A stretch of 64,000 bases of DNA from Flavobacterium proteolyticum (GCF_015223105.1 NZ_JADFTZ010000005.1:62001-126000), one strand, 5' to 3'. Shown: positions 47,832 through 56,529, counted from the first letter of the stretch. Notes: generated by a model not told the origin, from the letters alone. Made by a program: numbers and translations.

Positions 47832-47965
47832 TTGAAACACATAGAAACATAGGTTAATTGTTGAAAGAGTTGAGTCGTTACACTCTTTACATAGTTTATA
47901 CAGACTATTTTAACCCAAATTTTGTGCTATCCAATTCTTTTTTCCTATGTTTCTATGTGGTTCAA
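47832..47965. repeat. 134-bp element with 22-bp terminal inverted repeats
   Basis: Left end TTGAAACACATAGAAACATA (to 47853) and right end reverse complement TTGAACCACATAGAAACATA: 21 of 22 bases match. The inside has no gene. It lies between the divergent M14 and helicase genes. A related half (CCTATGTGTCTATGTG-type) overlaps 37795-37815 at the start of the glycosyltransferase. It may be a MITE-like or REP-like element. Confidence 0.7.
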
Positions 47966-48044
47966 AATTTTTTTATTTTGTTTTATTTGATTGGGTTAAT
48001 CTCGTTAATTTACGAATCGATAAGTATCAATCAACATTCATCAC

Positions 48045-48052
48045 TATCTTTG
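48045..48052 (+). promoter_or_regulatory. -7 box of the second helicase, 4 bases from ATG
   Basis: TATCTTTG then ccac then the ATG at 48057: leaderless spacing. Confidence 0.65.
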
Positions 48053-48056
48053 CCAC

Positions 48057-49403
48057 ATGAGTCAAAATCCATATTCCAACAATGTACTATTGAATCTTGG
48101 TATTCAAAGTTTAAACAAAATGCAAGAAGCAGCCCAAACGGCTATTTTGAATGAAGATACTATTTTATTGCTTTCTCCAACGGGTTCGGGAAAAACTTTA
48201 GCGTTTTTATTGCCAATTTTTCAATTATTAGAGGAAGATGTAAAAGGCGTGCAGTGCTTGGTTTTAGTACCTTCGCGCGAATTAGGTTTGCAAATTGAAC
48301 AAGTTTGGAAAAAAATGGGCACGCATTTCAAAGTAAATACCTGTTATGGAGGTCACTCGATAGAAACGGAATTCAAAAACTTAAGTAATCCGCCTGCTTT
48401 GTTAATTGGAACACCAGGAAGAATTGCCGATCATTTAGACCGAGGAAGTTTTGCTACCGAAAATGTAAAAACCTATGTTCTAGACGAATTTGACAAATCG
48501 TTACAATTGGGTTTCCATGAGGAAATGTCGTATATCATTGGAAAAATCACGAGAGTCAACAAGCGAATTTTAGTTTCTGCGACTTCAGGTGTGGAAATTC
48601 CGAAATATACCAAAGTAATTGATCCAAAAGTAATTGATTTTATTCCGAACCAAAAGCAGAACGATAATTTAGATGTTCGTATCGTATTTTCAAAATCTAA
48701 AGATAAAATTGATTCGTTATTTCAGTTGATTTGTTCTTTGAATTCAGAAGCTGCGATTATTTTTTGCAATCATAGAGAAGCGGTAGAGCGCATTCATGAT
48801 ATGTTGACTCAAAAAGGCATTATTTCTACGTATTATCATGGCGGATTAGACCAAGACGAGCGTGAACGTGCTTTGATTCAGTTCAGAAACGGAAGTGTTT
48901 CGTATTTGATTACGACCGATTTAGGCGCACGAGGTTTGGATATTCCCGAAATGAAACACGTAATTCATTACCATTTACCTGCAAAAGAAGACGAATTCAC
49001 ACACCGAAACGGCAGAACCGCACGAATGTTGGCATCCGGAACCGCTTATGTGCTAATTCACGAAACTGAAAAGAAAGCCGATTATTTTGATTACGGAAAA
49101 TGCCGTTTAGATGTTTCTAATGCGAAATCATTACCAAAAGCGCCTTTATATCAAACGCTTTACATCAGCGGAGGAAAGAAAAATAAGTTGAATAAAATTG
49201 ATATCGTTGGTTTCTTTTCGCAAAAAGGAAAACTGGAAAAAGATGATATTGGATTAATCGAAGTTAAAGATTTTATTTCGTTTGTAGCGGTGAAATATCC
49301 AAAAGTAAAATCCTTATTGCAAAACATCAAAGACGAAAAAATGAAAGGGAAGAAATATAAAATTGAAGTAGCGAGAAAGGTTATTAAGAAAGAGGAGGAG
49401 TAA
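48057..49403 (+). CDS. DEAD-like RNA helicase with DEFD motif
   Basis: A 448-aa SF2 helicase. Walker A SPTGSGKTLAF (about 42-52), VPSRELGLQI, motif II DEFD in VLDEFDKSLQLGF (about 144-156), SATSG (motif III), TTDLGARGLDIPE and HRNGRTARM. Motif II is DEFD rather than DEAD, and motif VI ends GRTARM instead of GRTGRxG; ATPase residues Asp-Glu are kept. The C-terminal 80 residues are a DbpA-like RNA-binding domain (KIDIVGFFSQKGKL). It is distinct from the RG-tailed helicase at 27.9 kb. It is followed by two genes on the same strand. Confidence 0.9.
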   Translation: MSQNPYSNNVLLNLGIQSLNKMQEAAQTAILNEDTILLLSPTGSGKTLAFLLPIFQLLEEDVKGVQCLVLVPSRELGLQIEQVWKKMGTHFKVNTCYGGHSIETEFKNLSNPPALLIGTPGRIADHLDRGSFATENVKTYVLDEFDKSLQLGFHEEMSYIIGKITRVNKRILVSATSGVEIPKYTKVIDPKVIDFIPNQKQNDNLDVRIVFSKSKDKIDSLFQLICSLNSEAAIIFCNHREAVERIHDMLTQKGIISTYYHGGLDQDERERALIQFRNGSVSYLITTDLGARGLDIPEMKHVIHYHLPAKEDEFTHRNGRTARMLASGTAYVLIHETEKKADYFDYGKCRLDVSNAKSLPKAPLYQTLYISGGKKNKLNKIDIVGFFSQKGKLEKDDIGLIEVKDFISFVAVKYPKVKSLLQNIKDEKMKGKKYKIEVARKVIKKEEE

Positions 49404-49415
49404 ATTGGTTGGTCT

Positions 49416-50147
49416 ATGAAATATTTGATTTTAATTCTAACATTTAGTTTGTTTTCATGTAAATCTGATGATAAAAAATTAGAAGGTTTTCAGGAAAAAG
49501 CAGTAGAAATGAATCAGGAAAATTCTACTGTTTCAATTGATACGACTTCTTTTATGGAATTTTTTGAAAGTTTTATTTTTGATAAAAGACTTCAAAACAG
49601 CAATAAAGACAATTCTATTGATTATAATTTTTTCTCATCAAAAGATTTTGTCGCTTACTTGAACTCGGATTCATTATCTGTTTTTGAAGAAAAAAAACTT
49701 TCAGATAAACAAGATTTGATAATTCTTGATTTAAAAAAAGGTAAAAATTTAAAGTACAAGTTTGAAAAGATAGATAATAAATGGACGTTTTCAGGTACTA
49801 AAGCTATTTCCATTAATAATTTGTCCGAAAAAAAGTTTGTTATTTTTTTAATAAAATTCTCTAAAGATAGTATTTATCAAAAATCACACATTTTATTTCC
49901 CTTAGAAGACTATTCTCTTGATGATGAATATGAGATCATTTCACAGAAAATAGAAAAAGAAAAATGGAATCATATTAACCTTGTTGAAGAAATAGAAAGT
50001 TTGCTTTTTTTAGCTAATATTGATTCAAATAATAATTTTAGAAATATTTATTACAGAGGAAACGATAATGGAATTTTAGTAAAACTAACTTTTAAAAGAG
50101 TTAATAATGACTGGTTTTTGGTTAAAACAGAAGATTATTCAACATAA
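49416..50147 (+). CDS. lipoprotein of unknown function
   Basis: A 243-aa lipoprotein with signal MKYLILILTFSLFSC (Cys15). The mature part is Lys/Asp/Asn-rich and beta-alpha alternating, with two similar stretches ending DKWTF/NDWFLV that may be internal repeats of an NTF2-like or DUF4348-like fold. I do not recognise the family. It lies 12 bases after the helicase stop, so it is probably co-transcribed. Its base composition is more A+T rich than the helicase. Confidence 0.72.
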   Translation: MKYLILILTFSLFSCKSDDKKLEGFQEKAVEMNQENSTVSIDTTSFMEFFESFIFDKRLQNSNKDNSIDYNFFSSKDFVAYLNSDSLSVFEEKKLSDKQDLIILDLKKGKNLKYKFEKIDNKWTFSGTKAISINNLSEKKFVIFLIKFSKDSIYQKSHILFPLEDYSLDDEYEIISQKIEKEKWNHINLVEEIESLLFLANIDSNNNFRNIYYRGNDNGILVKLTFKRVNNDWFLVKTEDYST

Positions 50148-50163
50148 TCCATAATTTTGATTT

Positions 50164-50799
50164 ATGACTTCTCCAACTTGTCCATTATGTAATTCCACAT
50201 CAACGCTTTTTTGCGAAAAGCCTAAACATTTGTTCTATAAATGCACAAATTGCGAAGGCATTTTTAGGCCAAAAGATACTTTCTTAACCGCTGAAGCCGA
50301 GAAAGAACACTACGAAAAACACAATAATGATGTTTTTGATGAACGCTATCAAAACTTTGTTTCACCAATCGTAAATGCAATTTTACAAGATTTTACTCCG
50401 GAAGCTAAAGGTTTAGATTTCGGTTCAGGAACGGGTCCAGTGATTGCGAAAATGTTGACAGATAAAGGTTATCAAGTTCAGAATTACGATTTGTTTTTTG
50501 CGAATGAACCATCACTTTTACAAGAAAAATACGATTACGTTTCGTGTTGTGAGGTAATGGAGCATTTTCATAAACCTTACAAAGAATTTGAGTTACTGAA
50601 GAATTTACTACTTCCAAAAGGTAAGTTGTATTGCAAAACAGAAGTTTATAACAACCAAAAACCTTTTGAAAATTGGTATTACAAAGATGATTTTACCCAC
50701 GTTTTTATTTACCAACCCAAAACTTTGGAATGGATACAAAAAAACCTCCGATTTTCGAAGGTTTCTGTTTATGCTAAACTAATAGTATTTGAAAATTAA
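50164..50799 (+). CDS. SAM methyltransferase with N-terminal zinc ribbon
   Basis: A 211-aa protein. Residues 5-31 form a Cys4 zinc ribbon (CPLCN near 5 and CTNC near 28). Residues 70-200 are a class I methyltransferase (GLDFGSGTGPVIAKM, motif I; YDYVSCCEVMEHFHKP, motif IV). The zinc-ribbon plus methyltransferase layout is common in Bacteroidetes; the substrate is unknown. It is co-directional with the lipoprotein gene 17 bases upstream. Its stop is 3 bases from the stop of the convergent T9SS protein gene. Confidence 0.85.
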   Translation: MTSPTCPLCNSTSTLFCEKPKHLFYKCTNCEGIFRPKDTFLTAEAEKEHYEKHNNDVFDERYQNFVSPIVNAILQDFTPEAKGLDFGSGTGPVIAKMLTDKGYQVQNYDLFFANEPSLLQEKYDYVSCCEVMEHFHKPYKEFELLKNLLLPKGKLYCKTEVYNNQKPFENWYYKDDFTHVFIYQPKTLEWIQKNLRFSKVSVYAKLIVFEN

Positions 50800-50802
50800 A
50801 AA

Positions 50803-51684
50803 TTATTCTTTAACTAATTTGAGGGTAGCTTTTGAATTATCTTCATTTTTAAGTTTTACAAAGTAAACACCAGTTGATAAATTTACTACTTCATTAATAA
50901 GATTTACATCATTATACTTTTTATTGAAAATAGATTTTCCAGAGATATCAAAAATTTCTAAATCTATATTTTGATAACGTTCAGCTAATCTAATATTTAA
51001 AGCATCTTTAATAGGGTTTTCCAATAATTTGATATTGTTTTGAAAAGCAAAATCACTTGTGCTTAAAGTTTCATTTAAAGTGCGTGTAGTAGCAGCTGTA
51101 GGGGTATCTCCACCGGTTCCTCCAGTTCCATTTACTGCATTTCCTATAAAATAGAATGTAATTGGCCCATTTCCTGCAGCTGGAGCAGTCCATTTTGAAG
51201 TAAAAGTAGGGCTAGTACTTCTTATATTGTGCTCAAAATAACTTCTACCACTTACTGGAATTATTTGTGCATTTGATGAAGGTGTTGAAAAAGTTCCTGC
51301 TGCTGCGTTACTTGCTAATAGAGCAGTCGCTTGCATACCATAACCACCAGGTGTTCCAATTGAATTATTTACAGTAAATGTCAAATTATATTGAACACCA
51401 GGGACATAACTAGTTACAGGATTACCTAAATTATCAGATATGTTTAGAGTTATCGAAGGAGAATATGAACCTCCAGCGTGGCAGTTTGTACATGTGCCTC
51501 CAGAAACTGGACTGCCTGTAAGGTCTCCTAGACCATTTGCTGCAGGACCAGTAGATCTTAACATAATATTACCATGATAGTCTTTAGGGATAAAATAATC
51601 AGATGTTTTTTCAGAATATTTGAAACTTTGAAAAAGTAAAAACAACATTAATAATGCTGAGATAGAAAGTAATTTTTTTTTCAT
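50803..51684 (-). CDS. T9SS-secreted protein with choice-of-anchor V domain and CxxCH motif
   Basis: A 293-aa protein with a signal-like N-terminal helix. The next part (about 35-205) fits the choice-of-anchor V domain with GGTCTNCHAGGSYSP (CxxCH near residue 62), the motif that binds covalent haem c in cytochromes. The C-terminal 75 residues are a type A sorting domain (LLENPIKDALNIRL, then VNLSTGVYFVKL and KATLKLVKE), recognised by the type IX system of gliding Bacteroidetes. It is probably on the cell surface. Whether haem is attached is not known. Confidence 0.88.
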   Translation of the reverse strand: MKKKLLSISALLMLFLLFQSFKYSEKTSDYFIPKDYHGNIMLRSTGPAANGLGDLTGSPVSGGTCTNCHAGGSYSPSITLNISDNLGNPVTSYVPGVQYNLTFTVNNSIGTPGGYGMQATALLASNAAAGTFSTPSSNAQIIPVSGRSYFEHNIRSTSPTFTSKWTAPAAGNGPITFYFIGNAVNGTGGTGGDTPTAATTRTLNETLSTSDFAFQNNIKLLENPIKDALNIRLAERYQNIDLEIFDISGKSIFNKKYNDVNLINEVVNLSTGVYFVKLKNEDNSKATLKLVKE

Positions 51685-51801
51685 AATTTTTTGTTTTATT
51701 TGCTAATGTTATAAAGATATAACATTTTAAGTTAATGAAAATGAAAAAGTTATGAAAAAATATATTTTGTTTTAAAAAAATGATTGTATGAGTAAACTTA
51801 T

Positions 51802-52260
51802 TTATTTCTTATTCAAAACCGATTCTGGAACCAATTGCGAAATATCGCCACCGTTTCTTAATACATCACGAACAATACTTGAAGAAATAAACGAAGTTCG
51901 AGCTGCCGTCAACAAGAATACAGTTTCAATTTTCGACATGACACGATTGGTATGCGCAATGGCTTTTTCAAACTCAAAGTCGGCCGGATTTCTTAGTCCA
52001 CGTAAGATGAAATCTGCTTTTTCTTTTTTGCACAAATCAATCGTTAAACCAGAGTAAGTAATGACTTTTACTTTTGGTTCGTCTTTAAAAGCTTCTTCTA
52101 TGAAACGTTTTCTGTCTTCTAAGGAAAACATGTATTTTTTTTCGGCATTAACACCAATCGCTACAATGACTTCATCAAATAAAGAAACACCTCTTTTAAT
52201 AATATCGAAATGTCCGTTGGTAATTGGGTCAAACGAACCTGGAAATATTGCTTTTTTCAT
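51802..52260 (-). CDS. coaD: phosphopantetheine adenylyltransferase
   Basis: Adds AMP to 4'-phosphopantetheine in CoA synthesis. It has 152 aa. Motifs: FPGSFDPITNGHFD (HxGH-type nucleotidyl site, Thr-x-Gly-His near residue 15) and SFISSSIVRDVLRNGGDIS near 125. Full length and normal. It is the last gene of the ddl-unknown-coaD unit, 3 bases after the unknown gene. No separate promoter is seen. Confidence 0.96.
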   Translation of the reverse strand: MKKAIFPGSFDPITNGHFDIIKRGVSLFDEVIVAIGVNAEKKYMFSLEDRKRFIEEAFKDEPKVKVITYSGLTIDLCKKEKADFILRGLRNPADFEFEKAIAHTNRVMSKIETVFLLTAARTSFISSSIVRDVLRNGGDISQLVPESVLNKK

Positions 52261-52263
52261 AGT

Positions 52264-52731
52264 TTAGTTCACATTTTTTAATAACAAAGTAACATCATCT
52301 GTTGAGAATTCTCCAGATTTGAATGAATATCTTCCATCACTATTTATTGCAATAACACCATAACAATTGTCATTTGGATTAAAAAAGTTGTTAAGAAAAT
52401 AATTTTCAAAATCTTCAAAAAATCTATTATTATCTATAATTTTCTTCGCTGCTAATTTATCTGAATAGACAAAAATATTTTTTGTGTTTGAAAGATTAAT
52501 TGTTTTGTAAATGTTATTATCAAACCATTGACTACCATTTTTTAAATTTTCATATTGATTGTAATGACATTTATTTTTTGGCAAATAAAAATTAACAATT
52601 AATATTTTTTCATCATTCCATTTGTAAAGAAGTTTTAGTGTTTCAAGTTTTACTTTTGAAATTCTATTTTCTTGGCTAAATGTAAAGTTAGCAAGGAATA
52701 AAAGTAAAAAAAAGATAAATATTTTTTTCAT
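52264..52731 (-). CDS. secreted or anchored protein of unknown function
   Basis: A 155-aa protein with a signal peptide (KKIFIFFLLLFLANFTFSQ). The mature part alternates strands and helices, with KILIVNFYLPKNKCHYNQYENLKN and a final FSTDDVTLLLKNVN. I do not recognise the domain. It is sandwiched between ddl and coaD with spacers of 3 bases on each side, so it is part of the operon, which suggests a cell-envelope role. More A+T rich than its neighbours. Confidence 0.7.
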   Translation of the reverse strand: MKKIFIFFLLLFLANFTFSQENRISKVKLETLKLLYKWNDEKILIVNFYLPKNKCHYNQYENLKNGSQWFDNNIYKTINLSNTKNIFVYSDKLAAKKIIDNNRFFEDFENYFLNNFFNPNDNCYGVIAINSDGRYSFKSGEFSTDDVTLLLKNVN

Positions 52732-52734
52732 AGT

Positions 52735-53709
52735 TTACTTTTTTAAAGCCAATTCAATAGCGTTTTCAAACAATTCTGGTAACGAAATTCCTGCTTCTCT
52801 TGCTTGTTGAGGTAGAATACTTTCGGTAGTTAAACCTGGAATGGTGTTCATTTCTAACATGTGCGGTTCATTGTTTACGATAATGAATTCACTTCTTGAA
52901 AAACCTTTCATTTTCAATACTTCGTAAGCTCTTTTGGCAACCGTTTCGATTTTTACTTTCAATTCTTCTGAAATTCTGGCAGGTGTAATTTCCTTTGATT
53001 TGCCTAAATATTTCGCTTCGTAGTCGAAAAAGTCGTTTTCGGATACGATTTCGGTAATTGGTAAAACCGTAACCGTTCCTTTATAATTAATTACACCAAC
53101 AGAAACTTCTGTTCCGTCCAAGAAACTTTCAATGATGATTTCGTCGTCTTCTTTGTAAGCGTTTTCAATAGCTGGAAGAAATTCTTCTTTAGTTTTTACT
53201 TTCGAAATTCCGAAACTTGAACCTGATTTATTTGGTTTTACAAAACAAGGTAAGCCCACTTTCGCTAAAATAGCATCTACTTTAATTTCATCGCCTAAAT
53301 TCAAATAATACGATTCCGCCGTTTTGATTCCATAAGGTTTTAAAACCGATAACATATCGCGTTTATTGAATGTTAATGCTGCTTGATAATAATCGCAAGA
53401 AGTTTGAGGAATATTTAGTAATTCAAAATATGCTTGCATCAAACCATCTTCACCTGGAGTTCCGTGAATTGCATTAAAAACGACATCAAAATTGATTTTT
53501 GAGCCATTAACCGTTACAGAAAAATCGTTTTTATCCATTGGGAATTCGGCATCATTTTCGTCCACATAAACCCATTTTTCTTTAAAAATATGAATACGAT
53601 ACGGATTAAATTTAGCACGATTAATATTGTTAAACACAACATTTCCGCTAGTTAACGAAATTTTGTACTCGCTAGAGTAACCTCCCATGATAATGGCAAC
53701 GTTTTTCAT
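52735..53709 (-). CDS. ddl: D-alanine--D-alanine ligase
   Basis: Makes D-Ala-D-Ala for peptidoglycan. It has 324 aa, an ATP-grasp enzyme. Motifs: IIMGGYSSEYKISLTSG (N-terminal loop), HGTPGEDG (about 87), PCFVKPNKSGSSFGISK (ATP site) and FSRSEFIIVNNEPHMLEMNTIPGLT (metal site Glu/Asn). It heads a three-gene unit with the unknown 155-aa protein and coaD. A -7 box TAATTTTG lies about 24 bases upstream. It is divergent from the PASTA protein gene with 179 bases between starts. Confidence 0.96.
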   Translation of the reverse strand: MKNVAIIMGGYSSEYKISLTSGNVVFNNINRAKFNPYRIHIFKEKWVYVDENDAEFPMDKNDFSVTVNGSKINFDVVFNAIHGTPGEDGLMQAYFELLNIPQTSCDYYQAALTFNKRDMLSVLKPYGIKTAESYYLNLGDEIKVDAILAKVGLPCFVKPNKSGSSFGISKVKTKEEFLPAIENAYKEDDEIIIESFLDGTEVSVGVINYKGTVTVLPITEIVSENDFFDYEAKYLGKSKEITPARISEELKVKIETVAKRAYEVLKMKGFSRSEFIIVNNEPHMLEMNTIPGLTTESILPQQAREAGISLPELFENAIELALKK

Positions 53710-53888
53710 TTTGAAATTCTAAAAGTGATACACAAAATTACATTATTTATTGAGATTTTACGTTCTTTTATTCGATTACCAAAGAAATATTTTTGCAATT
53801 CATTCGTTTTAAAAGGGTGAAGAAATCAAAATGAATTGCTTCGTAATTTCTTTTTGAATTTTATATCTTTGTCAAAATATCATTTTGT

Positions 53889-54548
53889 ATGAGTTTATTT
53901 AAATATTTAACTAGTAGAACATTTTTTACTCAAGCTTTTTTAGCCGCTGCAATAGTTGTGGGTTTTACTTTTTTAGTGATTCAGTTTTTAGATTTTAGAA
54001 CCAATCATGGTCAGGAAATCAAAGTGCCTGATTTATCTAAAATGAAACTAGAAGTAGCTGAAGAAAAACTAAACGAATTGGATTTAGAGGTTTTCTTGTT
54101 AGATACAGTTGAATTTAATGCTGATTTTCCTCCTTTTACGATTTTAGAACAAGATCCAAAAGCAGGAAGTTTAGTAAAAGATGGTCGTAAAGTTTATGTA
54201 AAATTAAATGCAGGTGAATTTACTGATATCACGATTCCTGAATTTAAAGATAAAACGTTCCGACAAATTTCGGCTACGATAAAATCATTAACCTTGAAAG
54301 AAGGAAAAATTACATATAAACCGCACATTGCTAAGGATATCGTATTGCAAATTTATCAAAATGGAAGACGCTTGAGAGCAGGAGATAAGGTTAAGAAAAG
54401 TTCAACTTTAGATTTTGTATTAGGTGATGGAAAAGAAGTGTTTAATGAAGAAACATTTAGTTCAGAAGAACCAGCAGATACTTTACCACCTGCAGAAGAA
54501 GGAGTAACGGAACCAGTAGAATTTAAAGATACAGATGGCGGATTATAA
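53889..54548 (+). CDS. membrane-anchored PASTA-domain protein without kinase
   Basis: A 219-aa protein with one membrane helix (about 12-32, FFTQAFLAAAIVVGFTFLVIQ). Two PASTA domains follow (about 43-110, IKVPDLSKMKLEVAEEKL; and 112-180, DITIPEFKDKTFRQISATI) and then an acidic tail. In Gram-positives PASTA repeats sit on PknB-type Ser/Thr kinases and bind muropeptides; no kinase domain is here. A TATCTTTG box lies 19 bases upstream. It overlaps rluD by 14 bases. It is divergent from ddl, which also handles D-Ala-D-Ala. Confidence 0.9.
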   Translation: MSLFKYLTSRTFFTQAFLAAAIVVGFTFLVIQFLDFRTNHGQEIKVPDLSKMKLEVAEEKLNELDLEVFLLDTVEFNADFPPFTILEQDPKAGSLVKDGRKVYVKLNAGEFTDITIPEFKDKTFRQISATIKSLTLKEGKITYKPHIAKDIVLQIYQNGRRLRAGDKVKKSSTLDFVLGDGKEVFNEETFSSEEPADTLPPAEEGVTEPVEFKDTDGGL

Positions 54549-55572
54549 TGTAGGAACCGAACTCGAAGACGAGTTATACGAACATCATCGTTTTGAAGCA
54601 AGTAAAGGACAATCGGCTTTACGTGTGGATAAATTTTTGATGAACATGATTGAAAATACCACCAGAAATAAAATACAACAAGCAGCAGAAAATGGTTCCA
54701 TTTTAGTGAACGATGTTGCGGTAAAATCCAATTACAAAGTAAAAGCTGGTGATGTGGTTCGTTTAGTTTTAGCACATCCAACTTATGAGCAATTGCTAAC
54801 ACCTGAAAACATTCCATTGGATATTGTGTATGAAGATGATCAATTGTTGGTGATAAACAAACCAGCTGGAATGGTGGTACATCCGGGTCATGGAAATTAT
54901 TCGGGAACTTTGGTTAATGCATTAGCGTATCATTTTAAGAATTTACCGATGAATAGTTCGGAAAGACCAGGTTTAGTTCACAGAATCGATAAAGATACCA
55001 CAGGTTTGCTAGTAGTAGCTAAAACCGAACACGCAATGGCATATTTGACCAAACAATTTGCTGAGAAAACTTCGGAAAGAGAATATATCGCTTTAGTTTG
55101 GGGAAATATCGAAGAAGACGAAGGAACTGTGGAAGGGAATATCGGTCGTCATGATACGAATCGCATGCAAATGGCGGTTCATTCTGATGAAGAAAAAGGA
55201 AAACCAGCGGTTACACATTATAAAGTTCTAGAGCGATTTGGTTATGTGACTTTAGTTTCATGCCAATTAGAAACAGGAAGAACACATCAGATTCGTGTGC
55301 ATATGAAACATATTGGTCATACTCTTTTTAATGACGAACGCTATGGAGGTGATTCCATCTTAAAAGGAACGACGTTTACAAAATACAAGCAGTTTGTTGA
55401 GAATTGTTTTAAAGTTTTGCCAAGACAAGCGCTTCACGCAAAAACATTAGGATTTGAACATCCCATCACAAAAGAATTTTTACGATTTGATTCTCCAATT
55501 CCACAAGATTTACAAGAATGTATTGATAAATGGAGGGTTTATTCAAAAGCGCAAACATTTACTGAAGAATAA
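54535..55572 (+). CDS. rluD: 23S rRNA pseudouridine synthase, RluD type
   Basis: A 345-aa RluA-family enzyme. The N-terminal S4 RNA-binding domain (about 25-90) precedes the catalytic domain (about 95-330). The catalytic Asp lies in HRIDKDTTGLLV, and RTHQIRVHMKHIGH is the usual partner motif. Start ATG at 54535 overlaps the PASTA gene end by 14 bases, so translation is probably coupled. RluD in E. coli modifies helix 69 of 23S rRNA; relatives RluA and RluC have similar motifs, so exact specificity is not certain. Confidence 0.92.
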   Translation: MADYNVGTELEDELYEHHRFEASKGQSALRVDKFLMNMIENTTRNKIQQAAENGSILVNDVAVKSNYKVKAGDVVRLVLAHPTYEQLLTPENIPLDIVYEDDQLLVINKPAGMVVHPGHGNYSGTLVNALAYHFKNLPMNSSERPGLVHRIDKDTTGLLVVAKTEHAMAYLTKQFAEKTSEREYIALVWGNIEEDEGTVEGNIGRHDTNRMQMAVHSDEEKGKPAVTHYKVLERFGYVTLVSCQLETGRTHQIRVHMKHIGHTLFNDERYGGDSILKGTTFTKYKQFVENCFKVLPRQALHAKTLGFEHPITKEFLRFDSPIPQDLQECIDKWRVYSKAQTFTEE

Positions 55573-55594
55573 AAGTTAATTTATGATATCATAG

Positions 55595-55628
55595 CCTCCA
55601 AGAATAGATAGTTTTTGGAGGTTTTTTT
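55595..55628 (+). terminator. rluD terminator
   Basis: CCTCCAA/TTGGAGG stem with inner A-T pairs, followed by seven T. Confidence 0.85.
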
Positions 55629-55711
55629 ATAGTGTTATAACTATTTCTTATAAAACATCTCAACCAACATTTGTATATTTTCGTATTTTTGAAAAAAAGA
55701 AAGAATAAATT

Positions 55712-56470
55712 ATGAAAATTGTTATATCACCTGCTAAGTCTTTAAATTACGAAAGTCCGTTACCAATTTCAAACTATACCGAACCTGCTTTTTTATCAAA
55801 ATCGGAAACTATTCAAAAAACGTTGAAAAAGAAAAAACCTAAGCAACTTATGGAGCTTATGGATATTTCTGAAAAGTTAGCCGAATTAAATTGGCAACGT
55901 AATCAAGATTGGAGCGTTCCTTTTACTCCTGAAAATGCGCGTCCAGCAGTTTATGCTTTTGATGGTGATGTTTATACAGGATTAGACGTATATTCGTTAC
56001 CAACCGAAAAAGTAGCTATTTTACAAGAAAAATTACGCATACTCTCAGGTTTGTACGGACTTCTAAAACCATTAGATTTGATGCAACCGTATCGCTTAGA
56101 AATGGGAACTTCTATTGCTATTGGAACCAAGAAAAACCTTTACGAATTCTGGAAAAAAAACATAACGGATGCTTTAAATAAAGAACTTACTAAAGATGAA
56201 TTGTTTCTAAATTTAGCTAGTAATGAATATTTTAGTGCGGTTGACACAAAAGCATTAAAAGTTCCAGTAATTACTCCTGAATTCAAAGATTACAAAGATG
56301 GAAAACTAAAAATGATTAGTTTCTTCGCTAAAAAAGCAAGAGGTTTAATGGTACGCTACATTATTGATACGAATGCTGAAACCATTGAAGATTTAAAAGG
56401 GTTTAACTACGAAGGGTATGCTTTTGATGCCAATTTAAGTAAAGGGAATACCTTGGTTTTTACGAGATAA
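55712..56470 (+). CDS. yaaA: peroxide stress protein YaaA
   Basis: A 252-aa DUF328 protein that limits free iron during peroxide stress in E. coli. It starts KIVISPAKSLNYE, the family signature, with the later phrases YAFDGDVYTGLDVYSL (about 80) and ILSGLYGLLKPLDLMQPYRLEMG (about 107-129). Full length. A -7 box TATTTTTG lies about 22 bases upstream. It ends in a bidirectional terminator shared with the flotillin gene. Confidence 0.95.
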   Translation: MKIVISPAKSLNYESPLPISNYTEPAFLSKSETIQKTLKKKKPKQLMELMDISEKLAELNWQRNQDWSVPFTPENARPAVYAFDGDVYTGLDVYSLPTEKVAILQEKLRILSGLYGLLKPLDLMQPYRLEMGTSIAIGTKKNLYEFWKKNITDALNKELTKDELFLNLASNEYFSAVDTKALKVPVITPEFKDYKDGKLKMISFFAKKARGLMVRYIIDTNAETIEDLKGFNYEGYAFDANLSKGNTLVFTR

Positions 56471-56478
56471 ATAAAAAA

Positions 56479-56509
56479 AAATCCCAAATTCATTACAAAT
56501 TTGGGATTT
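56479..56509. terminator. bidirectional terminator
   Basis: AAATCCCAAATT/AATTTGGGATTT perfect 12-bp stem with a 7-base loop between yaaA and the flotillin gene. Confidence 0.9.
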
Positions 56510-56529
56510 AATAATATAAATTCTAAAAA

